From: Candidatus Brocadiales bacterium
GTDB lineage: Bacteria > Planctomycetota > Brocadiia > Brocadiales > Bathyanammoxibiaceae
Direction of reading: 5' to 3'
Length of the DNA: 10,581 nucleotides
NCBI GenBank assembly: GCA_030586765.1
Contig: JAUQZZ010000060.1
Span: 1 to 10,581 of the forward strand
Shown here piece after piece: positions 1 to 6,671 of the stretch (its first letter is position 1; each line of letters begins with the position of its first letter). A model generated the notes under the pieces. That model was given only the letters and a program-made list of their open reading frames with translations. It was not told where the DNA came from and searched no databases. The translations under genes and the position numbers were made by a program.

Positions 1-1
1 T

Positions 2-241
2 ATCAAAGATGACTTGGCAAGAGAAAGAATAAATGTGCTAGAAGAACAAGAAGAGGATGTCCCAGAATATTTATACAAATCAGGTCGCTGCGCAGTAGCA
101 CACGCTTACTTTGAGCCAATCGTCGACCCAGATGATGCCAAAGATCAGCTACGCTTATCACAAGACATCTGGCTAATCAAAGCGATAGCGGAATTTTTGA
201 TTGAAACCAACTTGAAGGTATCAAGATCAATAATTGGCTAG
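2..241 (+). CDS. C-terminal fragment of a HEPN-like / MauJ-like protein
   Basis: This frame is open from the window edge to a TAG at 239-241, so only the last 79 residues of a longer protein are visible. An internal TTG at 14 could start translation, but the frame continues upstream of it, so I treat the gene as 5'-truncated by the window. The fragment contains R-C-A-V-A-H (Arg codon 86-88, His codon 101-103), which fits the R-X4-H motif of HEPN domains, followed by a helical acidic tail. The wording of the tail is reminiscent of proteins annotated as methylamine utilization MauJ or Apea-like HEPN, but I cannot confirm the family from this piece. Known HEPN proteins are often RNases or toxin/defence components; that role is not shown here. 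It is AT-rich like the adjacent RAYT, and its stop lies 21 bases before that gene. Confidence 0.55.
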   Translation: MKDDLARERINVLEEQEEDVPEYLYKSGRCAVAHAYFEPIVDPDDAKDQLRLSQDIWLIKAIAEFLIETNLKVSRSIIG

Positions 242-262
242 TTTGTACGCACCATTTTAAAA

Positions 263-814
263 ATGCCAAATTATCGCCGCGCATATATTGGAGGTGGCAC
301 TTACTTCTTTACAGTCGTAACATATAATCGAAATAAGATATTACACTTAGAGGAGAATCGAGAAAATCTAGAGACATCCATTAAAGAAGTTTACAAAGAA
401 TACCCATTCTTCATTGACTCATGGGTCCTTTTGCCAGACCATATCCATTGTATATGGATGTTACCACGAGGCGATGACAACTTTTCAATCCGTTAGCAAT
501 TGATAAAACGTGGATTTACCATGAGGTATAACAAGGCTATAAATGAAACATGGGCAACTAGTGAATCTCGCAAAAAGAGGGGTGAACAAGCTCTCTGGCA
601 AAGGCGGTTTTGGGAGCACCTGATTAGAGATGAGAAAGATTTGGAGAGACATTGCGATTATATCCACTATAACCTGGTAAAACATGGCTACGTGGCAGCA
701 CCCAAGGACTGGCAGTTTTCCACCTTTCATGAGTTTGTCAAAAGAGGCGTTTACGACATTGATTGGGGTGCCATGGGTGAAATTATGTTAGACGACCACA
801 TAGGAAACGAATAA
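263..814 (+). pseudogene. REP-associated tyrosine transposase (RAYT, Y1_Tnp) with an in-frame TAG
   Basis: RAYTs are single-domain HUH transposases that bind and process REP palindromes. The frame starts with MPNYRRAYI, a typical RAYT opening. Residues 56-65 read LLPDHIHCIW, giving the H-hydrophobic-H metal-binding motif at H60/H62. After the TAG at 494-496 (codon 78) the same frame continues to a TAA at 812-814 and carries YIHYNLVKHGYV, the usual C-terminal block with the candidate catalytic tyrosine. Family members commonly have FSxRWxxIK where this gene has FSIR-stop-QLIK, so the stop most simply comes from TGG becoming TAG. Without it the protein would be 183 residues, close to the usual RAYT length. 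No Shine-Dalgarno is evident before ATG 263. It is either a recently inactivated gene or a sequencing error; amber readthrough is less likely. Base composition is AT-richer than most of the window. Confidence 0.88.
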
Positions 815-819
815 CAATT

Positions 820-841
820 GGTGCGTCCAGACGCACCCTAC
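820..841. repeat. REP palindrome next to the RAYT
   Basis: GGTGCGTC (820-827) and GACGCACC (830-837) form an 8-bp perfect stem around CA. It is followed by CTAC (838-841), which is GTAG at the hairpin foot when read on the minus strand. A GTAG or GGAG tetranucleotide at the foot is the known recognition signature of RAYT-linked REPs. It lies 5 bases after the transposase stop. The half-sequence ACGCACC also occurs at 247-253, before the transposase start, but without its complementary arm. Confidence 0.8.
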
Positions 842-944
842 ATGATTAGACATTCAAAAGCAATAAAAGCCCTGGCTAAAAGAGTCAATCTACTATAAAA
901 TATATTTGTTGTTAAGGGTTTGAAACTCTGCAGAGGTTAAAAAA

Positions 945-1541
945 ATGGATAGGATAATTGCAGTTCTATTACTTGTAGGTATGATTGCCTTTATCAGCCT
1001 CAGCCAGCCCCAGGATTCCCCTGATATGGTAGTGGAGAAATACCTTAAGGCTGTCAGGGCCAGTGACTATGAGAGGGCATATACCTTTATCTCTAAGTCC
1101 GATACCACGATTATTGATTGGCTGGAACTCATAAGGTACATAAAACAGGTAGCCCCTCCGCAGCTAGCCACCCTCATTGACATTGCCCACTGCGCCACCA
1201 GGCAGGAGATAGTGAAGACTGCTGTGGAAGGCGACACTGCTGTGGTAGAAATCCACTCCGTGGTCCCTGACATGGAAGAAACCCTGAAGGTTACCCACAA
1301 GGTGGAGGAGATAAAGTCCCTCCTGGCCCAGGGTGCACTACCCATGAGAGAGAGACTAGGGGCCTGCGAACTAGTAGTAGAAGAAGGGGTGTGGAAGATA
1401 TCCATGGTCAGGGGCGTCTCTGCTGGTCAGGCCGCAGAGATTGCTACTGACTTAGCGGAACAAATCCTGGGAAAAGATGAGGCCGAGAGGCTAGCCCAAA
1501 AGATCAAGGAATTTGGACAGAGAAGGGCTGAAGGGACATAA
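945..1541 (+). CDS. Small secreted or membrane-anchored protein, NTF2/DUF4878-like
   Basis: The gene encodes 198 residues. An AGAGG ribosome binding site (932-936) lies 8 bases before ATG 945. Residues 4-20 form a hydrophobic segment preceded by Asp-Arg, so the protein is a signal-anchored or secreted protein; there is no lipobox cysteine. The next part (about residues 27-45, DMVVEKYLKAVRASDYERAY) matches the opening helix of NTF2-fold DUF4878-type proteins, where a conserved helix is followed by a beta sheet and a stretch like WKISMV at the end of the domain (about 150-156 here). A charged amphipathic helical tail (160-198) follows. No catalytic residues are recognisable; such domains usually bind ligands or have no known role. 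The gene stands alone, convergent with the operon ending at 1826. Family assignment is inference from pattern only. Confidence 0.7.
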   Translation: MDRIIAVLLLVGMIAFISLSQPQDSPDMVVEKYLKAVRASDYERAYTFISKSDTTIIDWLELIRYIKQVAPPQLATLIDIAHCATRQEIVKTAVEGDTAVVEIHSVVPDMEETLKVTHKVEEIKSLLAQGALPMRERLGACELVVEEGVWKISMVRGVSAGQAAEIATDLAEQILGKDEAERLAQKIKEFGQRRAEGT

Positions 1542-1561
1542 GGTATAAGCCAATACTATTT

Positions 1562-1789
1562 GTCATTCTGAGCGAAGCGAAGTCACGCTAGAGGCGGATT
1601 CGCCTTCGGCGAAAATCTAGCATTTTAGAGGACTGTAGGGCAACCCTTTAGGGTTGCTCTATGCAAGGCTAAAGCCTTGCCCTACAATCTTCCCACCTTA
1701 GGGGCTTCACTCCTCCGTTGAACCACAATCAACGACCATGAAGGTCGTTGTCTACCTCCGCCTTAGGGGTTTTACTCCCTCAGAACGAC
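1562..1789. repeat. Composite intergenic repeat with inverted ends (MITE-like)
   Basis: GTCATTCTGAG at 1562-1572 and CTCAGAACGAC at 1779-1789 are inverted copies with 10 of 11 matching bases, bounding about 228 bp between two convergent genes. Inside are a stem-loop at 1587-1621 (GCTAGA/TCTAGC outer arms, TTCGCC/GGCGAA inner arms), a head-to-head REP pair at 1635-1685, and an imperfect 20-base direct repeat (1693-1712 and 1758-1777, 17 of 20 identical). The two direct copies flank an 8-bp stem hairpin at 1730-1750. The starting motif, GTCATTCTGAGCGAAGCGAAG with its stem-loop, is a dispersed repeat type I recognise from many environmental genomes. I see no coding capacity in this stretch (1542-1825). 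Confidence 0.6.
1635..1685. repeat. Pair of inverted REP palindromes (BIME-like)
   Basis: Hairpin one is GCAACCC/GGGTTGC (1640-1646, 1651-1657) with GTAG at 1635-1638 at its foot. Hairpin two is GCAAGGCT/AGCCTTGC (1663-1670, 1673-1680) with CTAC (1682-1685) at its foot, which is GTAG on the other strand. The outer arms TGTAGGGCA (1634-1642) and TGCCCTACA (1678-1686) are perfect 9-base complements. So two REPs face each other with GTAG feet outward, the arrangement of bacterial interspersed mosaic elements. Confidence 0.75.
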
Positions 1790-1825
1790 CCGCCCCTGGC
1801 AGGTGCATGGTTTTGCAGAGGCCTC

Positions 1826-2746
1826 TTACTGTCCCTCCTGCCCCTTCTGTAGGGACTTTCTGTATAGCTCGTACTCCCTCTGCGCCTCATCAAACCTACC
1901 CAGACTCCTGTAGGCCTCTGATAGCTGGAGGTGGATGGCTGGGGAGTCTGGGTCTAATTCCAGGGCCTTTTTATATTCTGCAACGGATTCGTCATAGCGT
2001 CTTTGCGTGTAGTAGGCCCTGCCCAGGAGAAAGTGGGGCTGGGCCTGTTTGGGGTCTATCTCCAGGGAATGACGGTATTCACCAAGGGCCTTATCGAATG
2101 CACCCATAGCAAAATATGTGCTGCCCAAGAGCACATGCCAGTCGGCCTTATTGGGCTCTAGCTCTACGGCCTCTTCCAGCTTGCCTAAGGCCTTTTCAAA
2201 ATCCCTCATGGCAAAATAGGTATGACCCAGTCTCATATGGGCCTCTGCCAGGCCAGGGTCCATCTTAAGGGCCTTCTTATATCCAGCTATAGCCTCCTTA
2301 TAATTCCCCTCTTGAAAATAGGCATCGCCCAGGGCCATATGGTACTCCGCCCTCTTATTCTTTGGCCCAAGCTTTAGGGCCTTCTTAAATTGCTCGATGG
2401 CCTCCTGGCGCTCTCCCTCCTCCAGGTAGGCATAGCCTAAAAGAACCCTTAACTCCGCATCCTTTGGGTTGTGTCTACTGGCCTCCTCGTAGGTAGCGAT
2501 GGCCCTATCTAGTAAGCCCTTGTCTTTATAGGCCTTGGCCAGGCCCTTCCAGGATTCTACGAGCTTGGGGTCTTGCTCTACGGCCTTCTTAAGCTCCGAG
2601 ACGGCCTCCTCTAGCCGACCCTCTTTGTTGAAGGCGTCACCAGGGCTAAGGCGCTCCTCCGCCTCACTTGCCTCTACTCCACAGGGAGAGGAAAGCATAA
2701 GGATTATTACTAGGAGCCAAAGTTCTTTCATAAAGGCGAATCTCAT
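1826..2746 (-). CDS. Exported tetratricopeptide repeat (TPR) protein
   Basis: The protein has 306 residues. A hydrophobic signal segment (about residues 9-20) is followed by SSPCGVEA, so cleavage after the VEA triplet is plausible; the cysteine lacks a proper lipobox. From about residue 34 to 301 there are eight consecutive 34-residue TPR units, with W/L-G-Y-A-F-A-P consensus positions, for example residues like LGYAYLEEG and ALELDP. TPRs form superhelical protein-binding scaffolds, and exported ones often serve envelope assembly complexes; the partner is unknown. It is the last gene of the minus-strand operon and starts 6 bases after the methyltransferase stop. ATG 2746 and ATG 2731 (residue 6) are both possible starts and neither has a clear Shine-Dalgarno; the latter gives a more classical signal peptide (MKELWLLVIILML). 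Confidence 0.9.
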   Translation of the reverse strand: MRFAFMKELWLLVIILMLSSPCGVEASEAEERLSPGDAFNKEGRLEEAVSELKKAVEQDPKLVESWKGLAKAYKDKGLLDRAIATYEEASRHNPKDAELRVLLGYAYLEEGERQEAIEQFKKALKLGPKNKRAEYHMALGDAYFQEGNYKEAIAGYKKALKMDPGLAEAHMRLGHTYFAMRDFEKALGKLEEAVELEPNKADWHVLLGSTYFAMGAFDKALGEYRHSLEIDPKQAQPHFLLGRAYYTQRRYDESVAEYKKALELDPDSPAIHLQLSEAYRSLGRFDEAQREYELYRKSLQKGQEGQ

Positions 2747-2752
2747 GAAAAG

Positions 2753-3415
2753 TTATTTTGTAGCCACCACTGCAAGGGTCCTGGTAGGTAACCACGGGGC
2801 GAAGATGGAAAATCTCTCAGGATTAGTAAAGGACGCCTCTGCCAGGAAAGAGACTATCTCCTCGTAGCCCCTGAGGCGCCGTGCCTTGGTAATAGAGTAG
2901 AGGCGGTTGTTTATCCATGGAATAGGGGATGGCAAAAACTCCCACATCACAAGGTGTCCCCCTGGCAGGAGCACCCTGTAGGCCTCCCCAAGGGAGGAGG
3001 CAAAGGTCTCATCGGAGAGATGTTTTATAACATAAGCAAGAAGTACCATATCAAAGCTACGGTCCTTAAAGGGTAGACAAGAGGCTGGGGCAGCGGCAAT
3101 AGATACCCACCCACTCAGGTCCCTTCTTTTTATGTTCTCCCTGGCCCTCTCTAGCATAGTGAGGCACACATCCACACCATAATATCTCCTGGTGGAATCC
3201 CTAAGACCATGGGCCCTTATAAGGATACTTGCTGCACCGCATCCTACCTCCAACACGCGGTCCCTGGGGCGGAGCCCTGCACTTCTTAATAAATTCCCTG
3301 CATAAAAGTATCCGCTTACATCAAAGACAGTCCTGGCTACTAAAGAAAAAAGCCCCAGTCGGCCGCCCTCCAGGTCTTCATAAAAGGCCTGGGCAAACCT
3401 CTCATCCTCGTTCAT
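2753..3415 (-). CDS. SAM-dependent methyltransferase (Methyltransf_11 type)
   Basis: The protein has 220 residues. Residues 54-60 read VLEVGCG, motif I of class I SAM methyltransferases, followed by YYGVDVC, whose acidic residue would bind the SAM ribose. SFDMVLLAYVIKHL is the motif IV region, and LLPGGHLVMWE is the post-strand motif typical of Methyltransf_11 enzymes. The substrate cannot be deduced; small molecules, lipids and quinones are all methylated by this fold. The C-terminal third (INNRLYSITKARRLRGYEE) is the variable substrate region. The ATG overlaps the end of the dehydrogenase gene by 14 bases, and the SD would lie inside that gene, which suggests translational coupling. The N-terminal 50 residues form a helical cap before the Rossmann core. 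Confidence 0.9.
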   Translation of the reverse strand: MNEDERFAQAFYEDLEGGRLGLFSLVARTVFDVSGYFYAGNLLRSAGLRPRDRVLEVGCGAASILIRAHGLRDSTRRYYGVDVCLTMLERARENIKRRDLSGWVSIAAAPASCLPFKDRSFDMVLLAYVIKHLSDETFASSLGEAYRVLLPGGHLVMWEFLPSPIPWINNRLYSITKARRLRGYEEIVSFLAEASFTNPERFSIFAPWLPTRTLAVVATK

Positions 3416-4556
3416 GTCCTGCGCCTATAAGCTGCCCTTTTGCCTCCATAGCCCTTCTCACCCTCTCCTTGGTAATCTCCAGGGCCGCATCCCTGGGCTT
3501 TATATTCCTCTCCCTGGAGGATTTTAAGACCAGTTTCACGTTCTTTATAATCTTTCTCCTAACGATATCAAACATCTTCTTGGGATTATAACCCCTGTAT
3601 TCTGCATAGGAGGAAACGACCCCGCCAGCGTTGGCCACAAAGTCGGGTATCACCAGGACACCTCTCTTATGTAATACCTCTTCTATATCAGGGCTCATGG
3701 GTATATTGGAGGCCTCTGCTACCATCCTGGCCTGCACCCTCCCCACATTCTCCCTGTTAATGACCTCTGGCATGGCGGCAGGTATTAATATATCTACCTT
3801 CAACTCAAAGAGTTCCTTGCCAGGAATGACTTGCCCTGGGGTATAACTCACCACGCTCCCAGTAGACTCCTTTACCTCTATGAGCCTCTTAGGGTCAAGC
3901 CCCTCAGGGTTATGAATGGCCCCTTTTCGATCGCTCACTGCCACAAGCCTTGCCCCCTGTTCTGTGAGGTGCCTTATAACAAAGGTGCCCACATTACCAA
4001 AGCCCTCTACGGCCAGGGTGGCTCCCTTAATATCAAGCCCTATAAACCCCGCTGCCTCAACTACTGCATGGGCAACACCAAAACCTGTGGACCCAAACTC
4101 GTGGGGGATGCCGCACTTCACCCCAGGCTTAACGCACATATCAGCAGGCTTCCCTGTGCAAGAGGCAAGCCTCCCATTGGCCTCCGCATACCAGCGCATC
4201 TCCTCCATGCTTGTGCCCACATCAGGCCCTGCAATGTATAGGCTAGGCGAAAGGGGCTTAAGGGCCCTGGCAAAGCCCTGGATAAGGGCCTTCCTTTCCT
4301 CCTGGGGCAGGGCCTTGGGCTCGGCCACTATCCCTGCCTTAGCACCCCCAAAAGGTATCTCCGCCAGGGCAGACTTCCAGGTCATCGTCCGGGCCAGCTT
4401 AAAGACCTCCTCTGCGCTCACTGTGGGGGTCATCCTTATCCCACCCTTACCAGGGCCCAGGGCAGTATTATCTATAACCAGGAATCCGTGGAGCTTGACC
4501 TTTGGCTCGTACACCTCTAGCACCTTCTCAGGCCCAAACTCATCGAACTCTATCAT
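3402..4556 (-). CDS. Glutamate dehydrogenase (Glu/Leu/Phe/Val dehydrogenase family)
   Basis: This enzyme reversibly deaminates glutamate to 2-oxoglutarate and ammonia with NAD(P), linking nitrogen and carbon metabolism in the cytoplasm. GPGKGGIRM (34-42), TWKSAL (59-64), PFGGAKAG (68-75) and GPDVGT (110-115) supply the expected active site: K37, K61, catalytic K73 and D112. The lysine at K37 is the position that contacts the substrate side-chain carboxylate in glutamate dehydrogenases and is missing from leucine dehydrogenases, so glutamate is the likely substrate. The nucleotide-binding loop is GFGNVG (185-190), and strand two ends in VAVSD with D209, which favours NAD over NADP. At 384 residues it is somewhat shorter than the usual 410-450, mainly at the N-terminus. 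It starts directly after the stop of the lipoprotein gene, with a GGGGGAAAGGG ribosome binding region inside that gene. Confidence 0.93.
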   Translation of the reverse strand: MIEFDEFGPEKVLEVYEPKVKLHGFLVIDNTALGPGKGGIRMTPTVSAEEVFKLARTMTWKSALAEIPFGGAKAGIVAEPKALPQEERKALIQGFARALKPLSPSLYIAGPDVGTSMEEMRWYAEANGRLASCTGKPADMCVKPGVKCGIPHEFGSTGFGVAHAVVEAAGFIGLDIKGATLAVEGFGNVGTFVIRHLTEQGARLVAVSDRKGAIHNPEGLDPKRLIEVKESTGSVVSYTPGQVIPGKELFELKVDILIPAAMPEVINRENVGRVQARMVAEASNIPMSPDIEEVLHKRGVLVIPDFVANAGGVVSSYAEYRGYNPKKMFDIVRRKIIKNVKLVLKSSRERNIKPRDAALEITKERVRRAMEAKGQLIGAGHERG

Positions 4557-4949
4557 CTAATCCCTTTCCCCCTTCTTCTTCTGAGTCCAGCCTGCCACCC
4601 TTCCGTCCTCAAACTCCACAACCATGGTCTCCTCTTCACGGTCATAGAACCATTTTTCCCGAACCCTCTTGGTCCAAGCGGTGGTACTGGCAGAGGTCTC
4701 AGTGGGTTCCCCCAGGGAGGCCCTTACCATCTCTTTGGTCATCCCTGCCTGGAGTCGCCCCTTAAGGATGTCCTTCCTCTGCTCCTTGGTTAATTGGGGA
4801 TTATCCGAGATGTAGGAACGCCGCCTATGGGAGTCTAAAGCCCCATGATAGGCCCCACAGCCCAGAAACATGAAAAGCAGCACTAAGGCAAAAATTCCTC
4901 TTACACCATTTATTGATATGTACTGCCAGGAAAGAGGGGCTTTTTTCAT
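4557..4949 (-). CDS. Small lipoprotein with SmpA/BamE-like domain
   Basis: The protein has 130 residues. The hydrophobic segment (19-29) ends in F-L-G-C with C31, a slightly atypical lipobox, suggesting a lipid-anchored envelope protein. The C-terminal half carries AGMTKEMVRASLGEPTE, the AGM-T-x-V-xxxLG-P signature of SmpA/BamE/OmlA-fold proteins, followed by the WFY...VEFEDGRVAGW strand pattern also seen in this fold. BamE proteins help the outer-membrane assembly machine; other members of the fold are of unknown role, so I do not call it bamE. It is the first gene of the operon and abuts the dehydrogenase with no spacing. Start ATG 4949 lacks a visible Shine-Dalgarno, and the predicted transcript leader is very short (about 15 bases). 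Confidence 0.8.
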   Translation of the reverse strand: MKKAPLSWQYISINGVRGIFALVLLFMFLGCGAYHGALDSHRRRSYISDNPQLTKEQRKDILKGRLQAGMTKEMVRASLGEPTETSASTTAWTKRVREKWFYDREEETMVVEFEDGRVAGWTQKKKGERD

Positions 4950-4978
4950 TTGACTGTAATTTGGAACGTTAGTATACT
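4950..4978 (+). promoter_or_regulatory. Sigma70-like promoter for the 5036 gene
   Basis: TTGACT (4950-4955) and TATACT (4973-4978) are separated by 17 bases. The transcript would start near 4985 and run into gene 5036 with an AGGAGG ribosome binding site at 5026-5031. Confidence 0.7.
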
Positions 4979-4999
4979 TTAGAACTTAGAGAAGTTCAA
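4971..4999 (-). promoter_or_regulatory. Sigma70-like divergent promoter for the 4949-1826 operon
   Basis: On the minus strand, TTGAAC (4999-4994) and TATACT (4976-4971) are 17 bases apart. The -10 box lies in the palindrome AGTATACT (4971-4978), which also supplies the -10 of the opposite promoter. The predicted leader to ATG 4949 is only about 15 bases. Confidence 0.6.
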
Positions 5000-5035
5000 G
5001 GCTAGTGTGGTAATCGAGAGGATTGAGGAGGAGAA

Positions 5036-5557
5036 ATGAAAGAAAAGAAAGAGTCGCGTTCAAAAGGGCCGCACACAAAAGAGCCCCTTTCAAAAGAATC
5101 TTATCCCCAGGAAAGCACTAAGGAGGCACAGACCCTGCACCAACACCAACAAGGTACAGGACAGGCCCATGGCTTCGCTGAAAAAGAATCCCACACCCCT
5201 GGAGTTGGAGAGATAGAGTCCCATGCCCATTCCTGCCCTGCTGGTGGACTGGGCTCCGCAAAGTTTCTACTGGGTCTCTTAGTGGTGTTATCTCTTAGTT
5301 TTGGCATGGCAATGATAAAGAAATATAAGGACCTTGAGGCAAAGGTGGCCGCTGGTGGGGTTACTGCCAGCAGTGAAAAGGTAGGACAGGCAGAACCTAT
5401 AAATCTTAAAGGCACTGAACTAGGTAAGACCCTGGAACAACTGGGACAGAAACTGGCCTCCCTTAAGACAGGTGTGGAGGAGCTTGAGCCCTTGCTCAAG
5501 GAGCTAGATAAGCACGGGATAAAGGTTAAGGTTAATACAAAACACACAAGCCCTTAA
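5036..5557 (+). CDS. Single-pass membrane protein with His-rich, low-complexity N-terminus
   Basis: The protein has 173 residues and no family I recognise. Residues 1-66 are charged and low in complexity (K, E, S and seven histidines, including HQHQ and HAH), probably disordered. A transmembrane helix follows (about 77-94), flanked by K76 and K95-K96. After a Gly/Ala/Ser linker comes a heptad-like stretch (about 125-155) suggesting a coiled coil, ending in a KVKVNTKH tail. Start ATG 5036 has a strong AGGAGG Shine-Dalgarno four bases upstream and a good promoter behind it. It is divergent from the lipoprotein-dehydrogenase operon and the two may be co-regulated. The histidine cluster next to Cys67 could bind metal, which is speculation. 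The topology is uncertain because both flanks are positive. Confidence 0.75.
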   Translation: MKEKKESRSKGPHTKEPLSKESYPQESTKEAQTLHQHQQGTGQAHGFAEKESHTPGVGEIESHAHSCPAGGLGSAKFLLGLLVVLSLSFGMAMIKKYKDLEAKVAAGGVTASSEKVGQAEPINLKGTELGKTLEQLGQKLASLKTGVEELEPLLKELDKHGIKVKVNTKHTSP

Positions 5558-5624
5558 GGGCATTGATACATCTTAGAGGAAAACTAGAGCCTCACAGCTA
5601 CCCTTCTCCTAAGCCTTATCTCCC

Positions 5625-5654
5625 TTGCGTTCACCTCACAGGGATAGGTATAGG
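5625..5654 (+). promoter_or_regulatory. Weak candidate promoter before the DUF1848 gene
   Basis: TTGCGT (5625-5630) and TATAGG (5649-5654) are 18 bases apart, 42 bases before the ATG. The match is only partial and there is no other support. Confidence 0.25.
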
Positions 5655-5696
5655 CCTTCACTCCCCTGGCTACCGCCCTGCGAAGGGTGGTCCAAT

Positions 5697-6599
5697 ATGA
5701 ACATCATTTCTGTAAGCAGGCGGACGGATATACCTGCCTTTTACGGCGATTGGTTTATCCATCGGGTAAGAGAGGGGAGGGTCCGATACGCCAATCCCTT
5801 TGGGGGACAGGAGTACGAGCTTTCCCTGAGGCCAGAGGATGTACACGCCTTCGTCTTCTGGTCAAAGAACTATGGGCCCTTATTAAGATACCTCCCTGAA
5901 CTAGAGGCCGCTGGATACGACTTCTATTTCCACTTTACTATAAACGGCCTCCCCAGGGCCCTTGAGAACCTGGTGATCCCTGCGGAAGAGGCCATAAGCT
6001 GTCTCCACAGGCTCTCAGACCACTATGGGCCAAAGAGGGTGCTCTGGAGGTTTGACCCTATAATTATCTCTAATATAACTGGAACCGATTATTATATAAA
6101 GCGCTTCGAGCACCTTGCCTCTGGATTCCAGGGGGCCACGGATAGGTGCTACCTCAGCTTCGTATGCCTATACGCCAAGGTCCGAAGGAACCTACAAGGA
6201 CTCTTCGAGTCCAATGGCATCCTCTGCCACGAGCCCTCCAGCCCTGAGAAGATATCCCTGGTGAAGGAACTGGTAGAGGTCGCTAAGCGATACGGAATCA
6301 CCTTATACTCCTGTTGTGATGACTCTTTGGCCGTAGAAGGGGTGAGACATGCCCAGTGCGTGGACGGGGAGTTACTCTACGAACTCTTTCCCCATAAGCC
6401 CAGACAGACAAAGATAAACCCCACCAGGAAGGGATGCAGGTGTGTGATTAGCAGAGATATAGGGGCCTACGACACCTGCCCCCATGGATGCGTGTACTGC
6501 TACGCAAACATGAATAAGGATTTGGCGTACAGGCGATTCAAGGCCCACGACCCCACTAGCGACATCCTTGCCCCTAGCCAACCCCTCTCAAAAAACTAG
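5697..6599 (+). CDS. DUF1848 protein with C-terminal radical-SAM-like cysteine cluster
   Basis: With the start at ATG 5697 (after a GGGTGG ribosome binding site at 5685-5690) the protein has 300 residues and begins MNIISVSRRTDIPAFYG, the typical opening of DUF1848 proteins. An upstream TTG at 5625 would add 24 residues that do not look like the family, so I reject it. The family core follows, including LSLRPEDVHAFVFWSKN and RVLWRFDPIIIS. The C-terminus has C247-x-C249 and then C261-P-H-G-C265-V-Y-C268, a CX3CX2C arrangement as in radical SAM enzymes but placed at the C-terminal end; Pfam describes this similarity for the family. It probably binds an iron-sulfur cluster; the reaction and substrate are unknown. 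The fused motifs and usual length indicate an intact gene. It has no obvious operon partner here. Confidence 0.9.
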   Translation: MNIISVSRRTDIPAFYGDWFIHRVREGRVRYANPFGGQEYELSLRPEDVHAFVFWSKNYGPLLRYLPELEAAGYDFYFHFTINGLPRALENLVIPAEEAISCLHRLSDHYGPKRVLWRFDPIIISNITGTDYYIKRFEHLASGFQGATDRCYLSFVCLYAKVRRNLQGLFESNGILCHEPSSPEKISLVKELVEVAKRYGITLYSCCDDSLAVEGVRHAQCVDGELLYELFPHKPRQTKINPTRKGCRCVISRDIGAYDTCPHGCVYCYANMNKDLAYRRFKAHDPTSDILAPSQPLSKN

Positions 6600-6625
6600 G
6601 AACAGGTCTAAAGACCTATCCCTAC
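6600..6625. repeat. REP palindrome A (foot CTAC)
   Basis: AGGTCT (6604-6609) pairs with AGACCT (6612-6617) around AA, followed by ATCC and then CTAC (6622-6625), which is GTAG on the other strand. The lower stem is imperfect. It begins immediately after the DUF1848 gene stop. Confidence 0.6.
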
Positions 6626-6671
6626 ATATTTGGTAGCTTCTCGTAAGCGTCAAGACGACCCTTCTCAATAA

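Noticed and set aside
494..496. TAG in the RAYT as pyrrolysine or a recoded codon
   Set aside because: No other gene in the window shows in-frame TAG, and the dehydrogenase operon uses TAG as a normal stop (4557-4559). A Trp to stop mutation or read error is simpler.
1738..2109. Open frame on the plus strand over the end of the TPR gene
   Set aside because: It overlaps the TPR gene on the opposite strand and begins within the repeat region, with no ribosome binding site and no domain.
3916..4560. Long open frame on the plus strand opposite the dehydrogenase
   Set aside because: It is antisense to a well-supported enzyme, its protein has no recognisable motif, and its composition (Pro, Ser, Ala) is typical of a shadow frame.
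5550..5561. GCCCTTAAGGGC palindrome at the end of the 5036 gene as a terminator
   Set aside because: The stop codon lies inside it, the stem is short with a tiny loop, and no T run follows.
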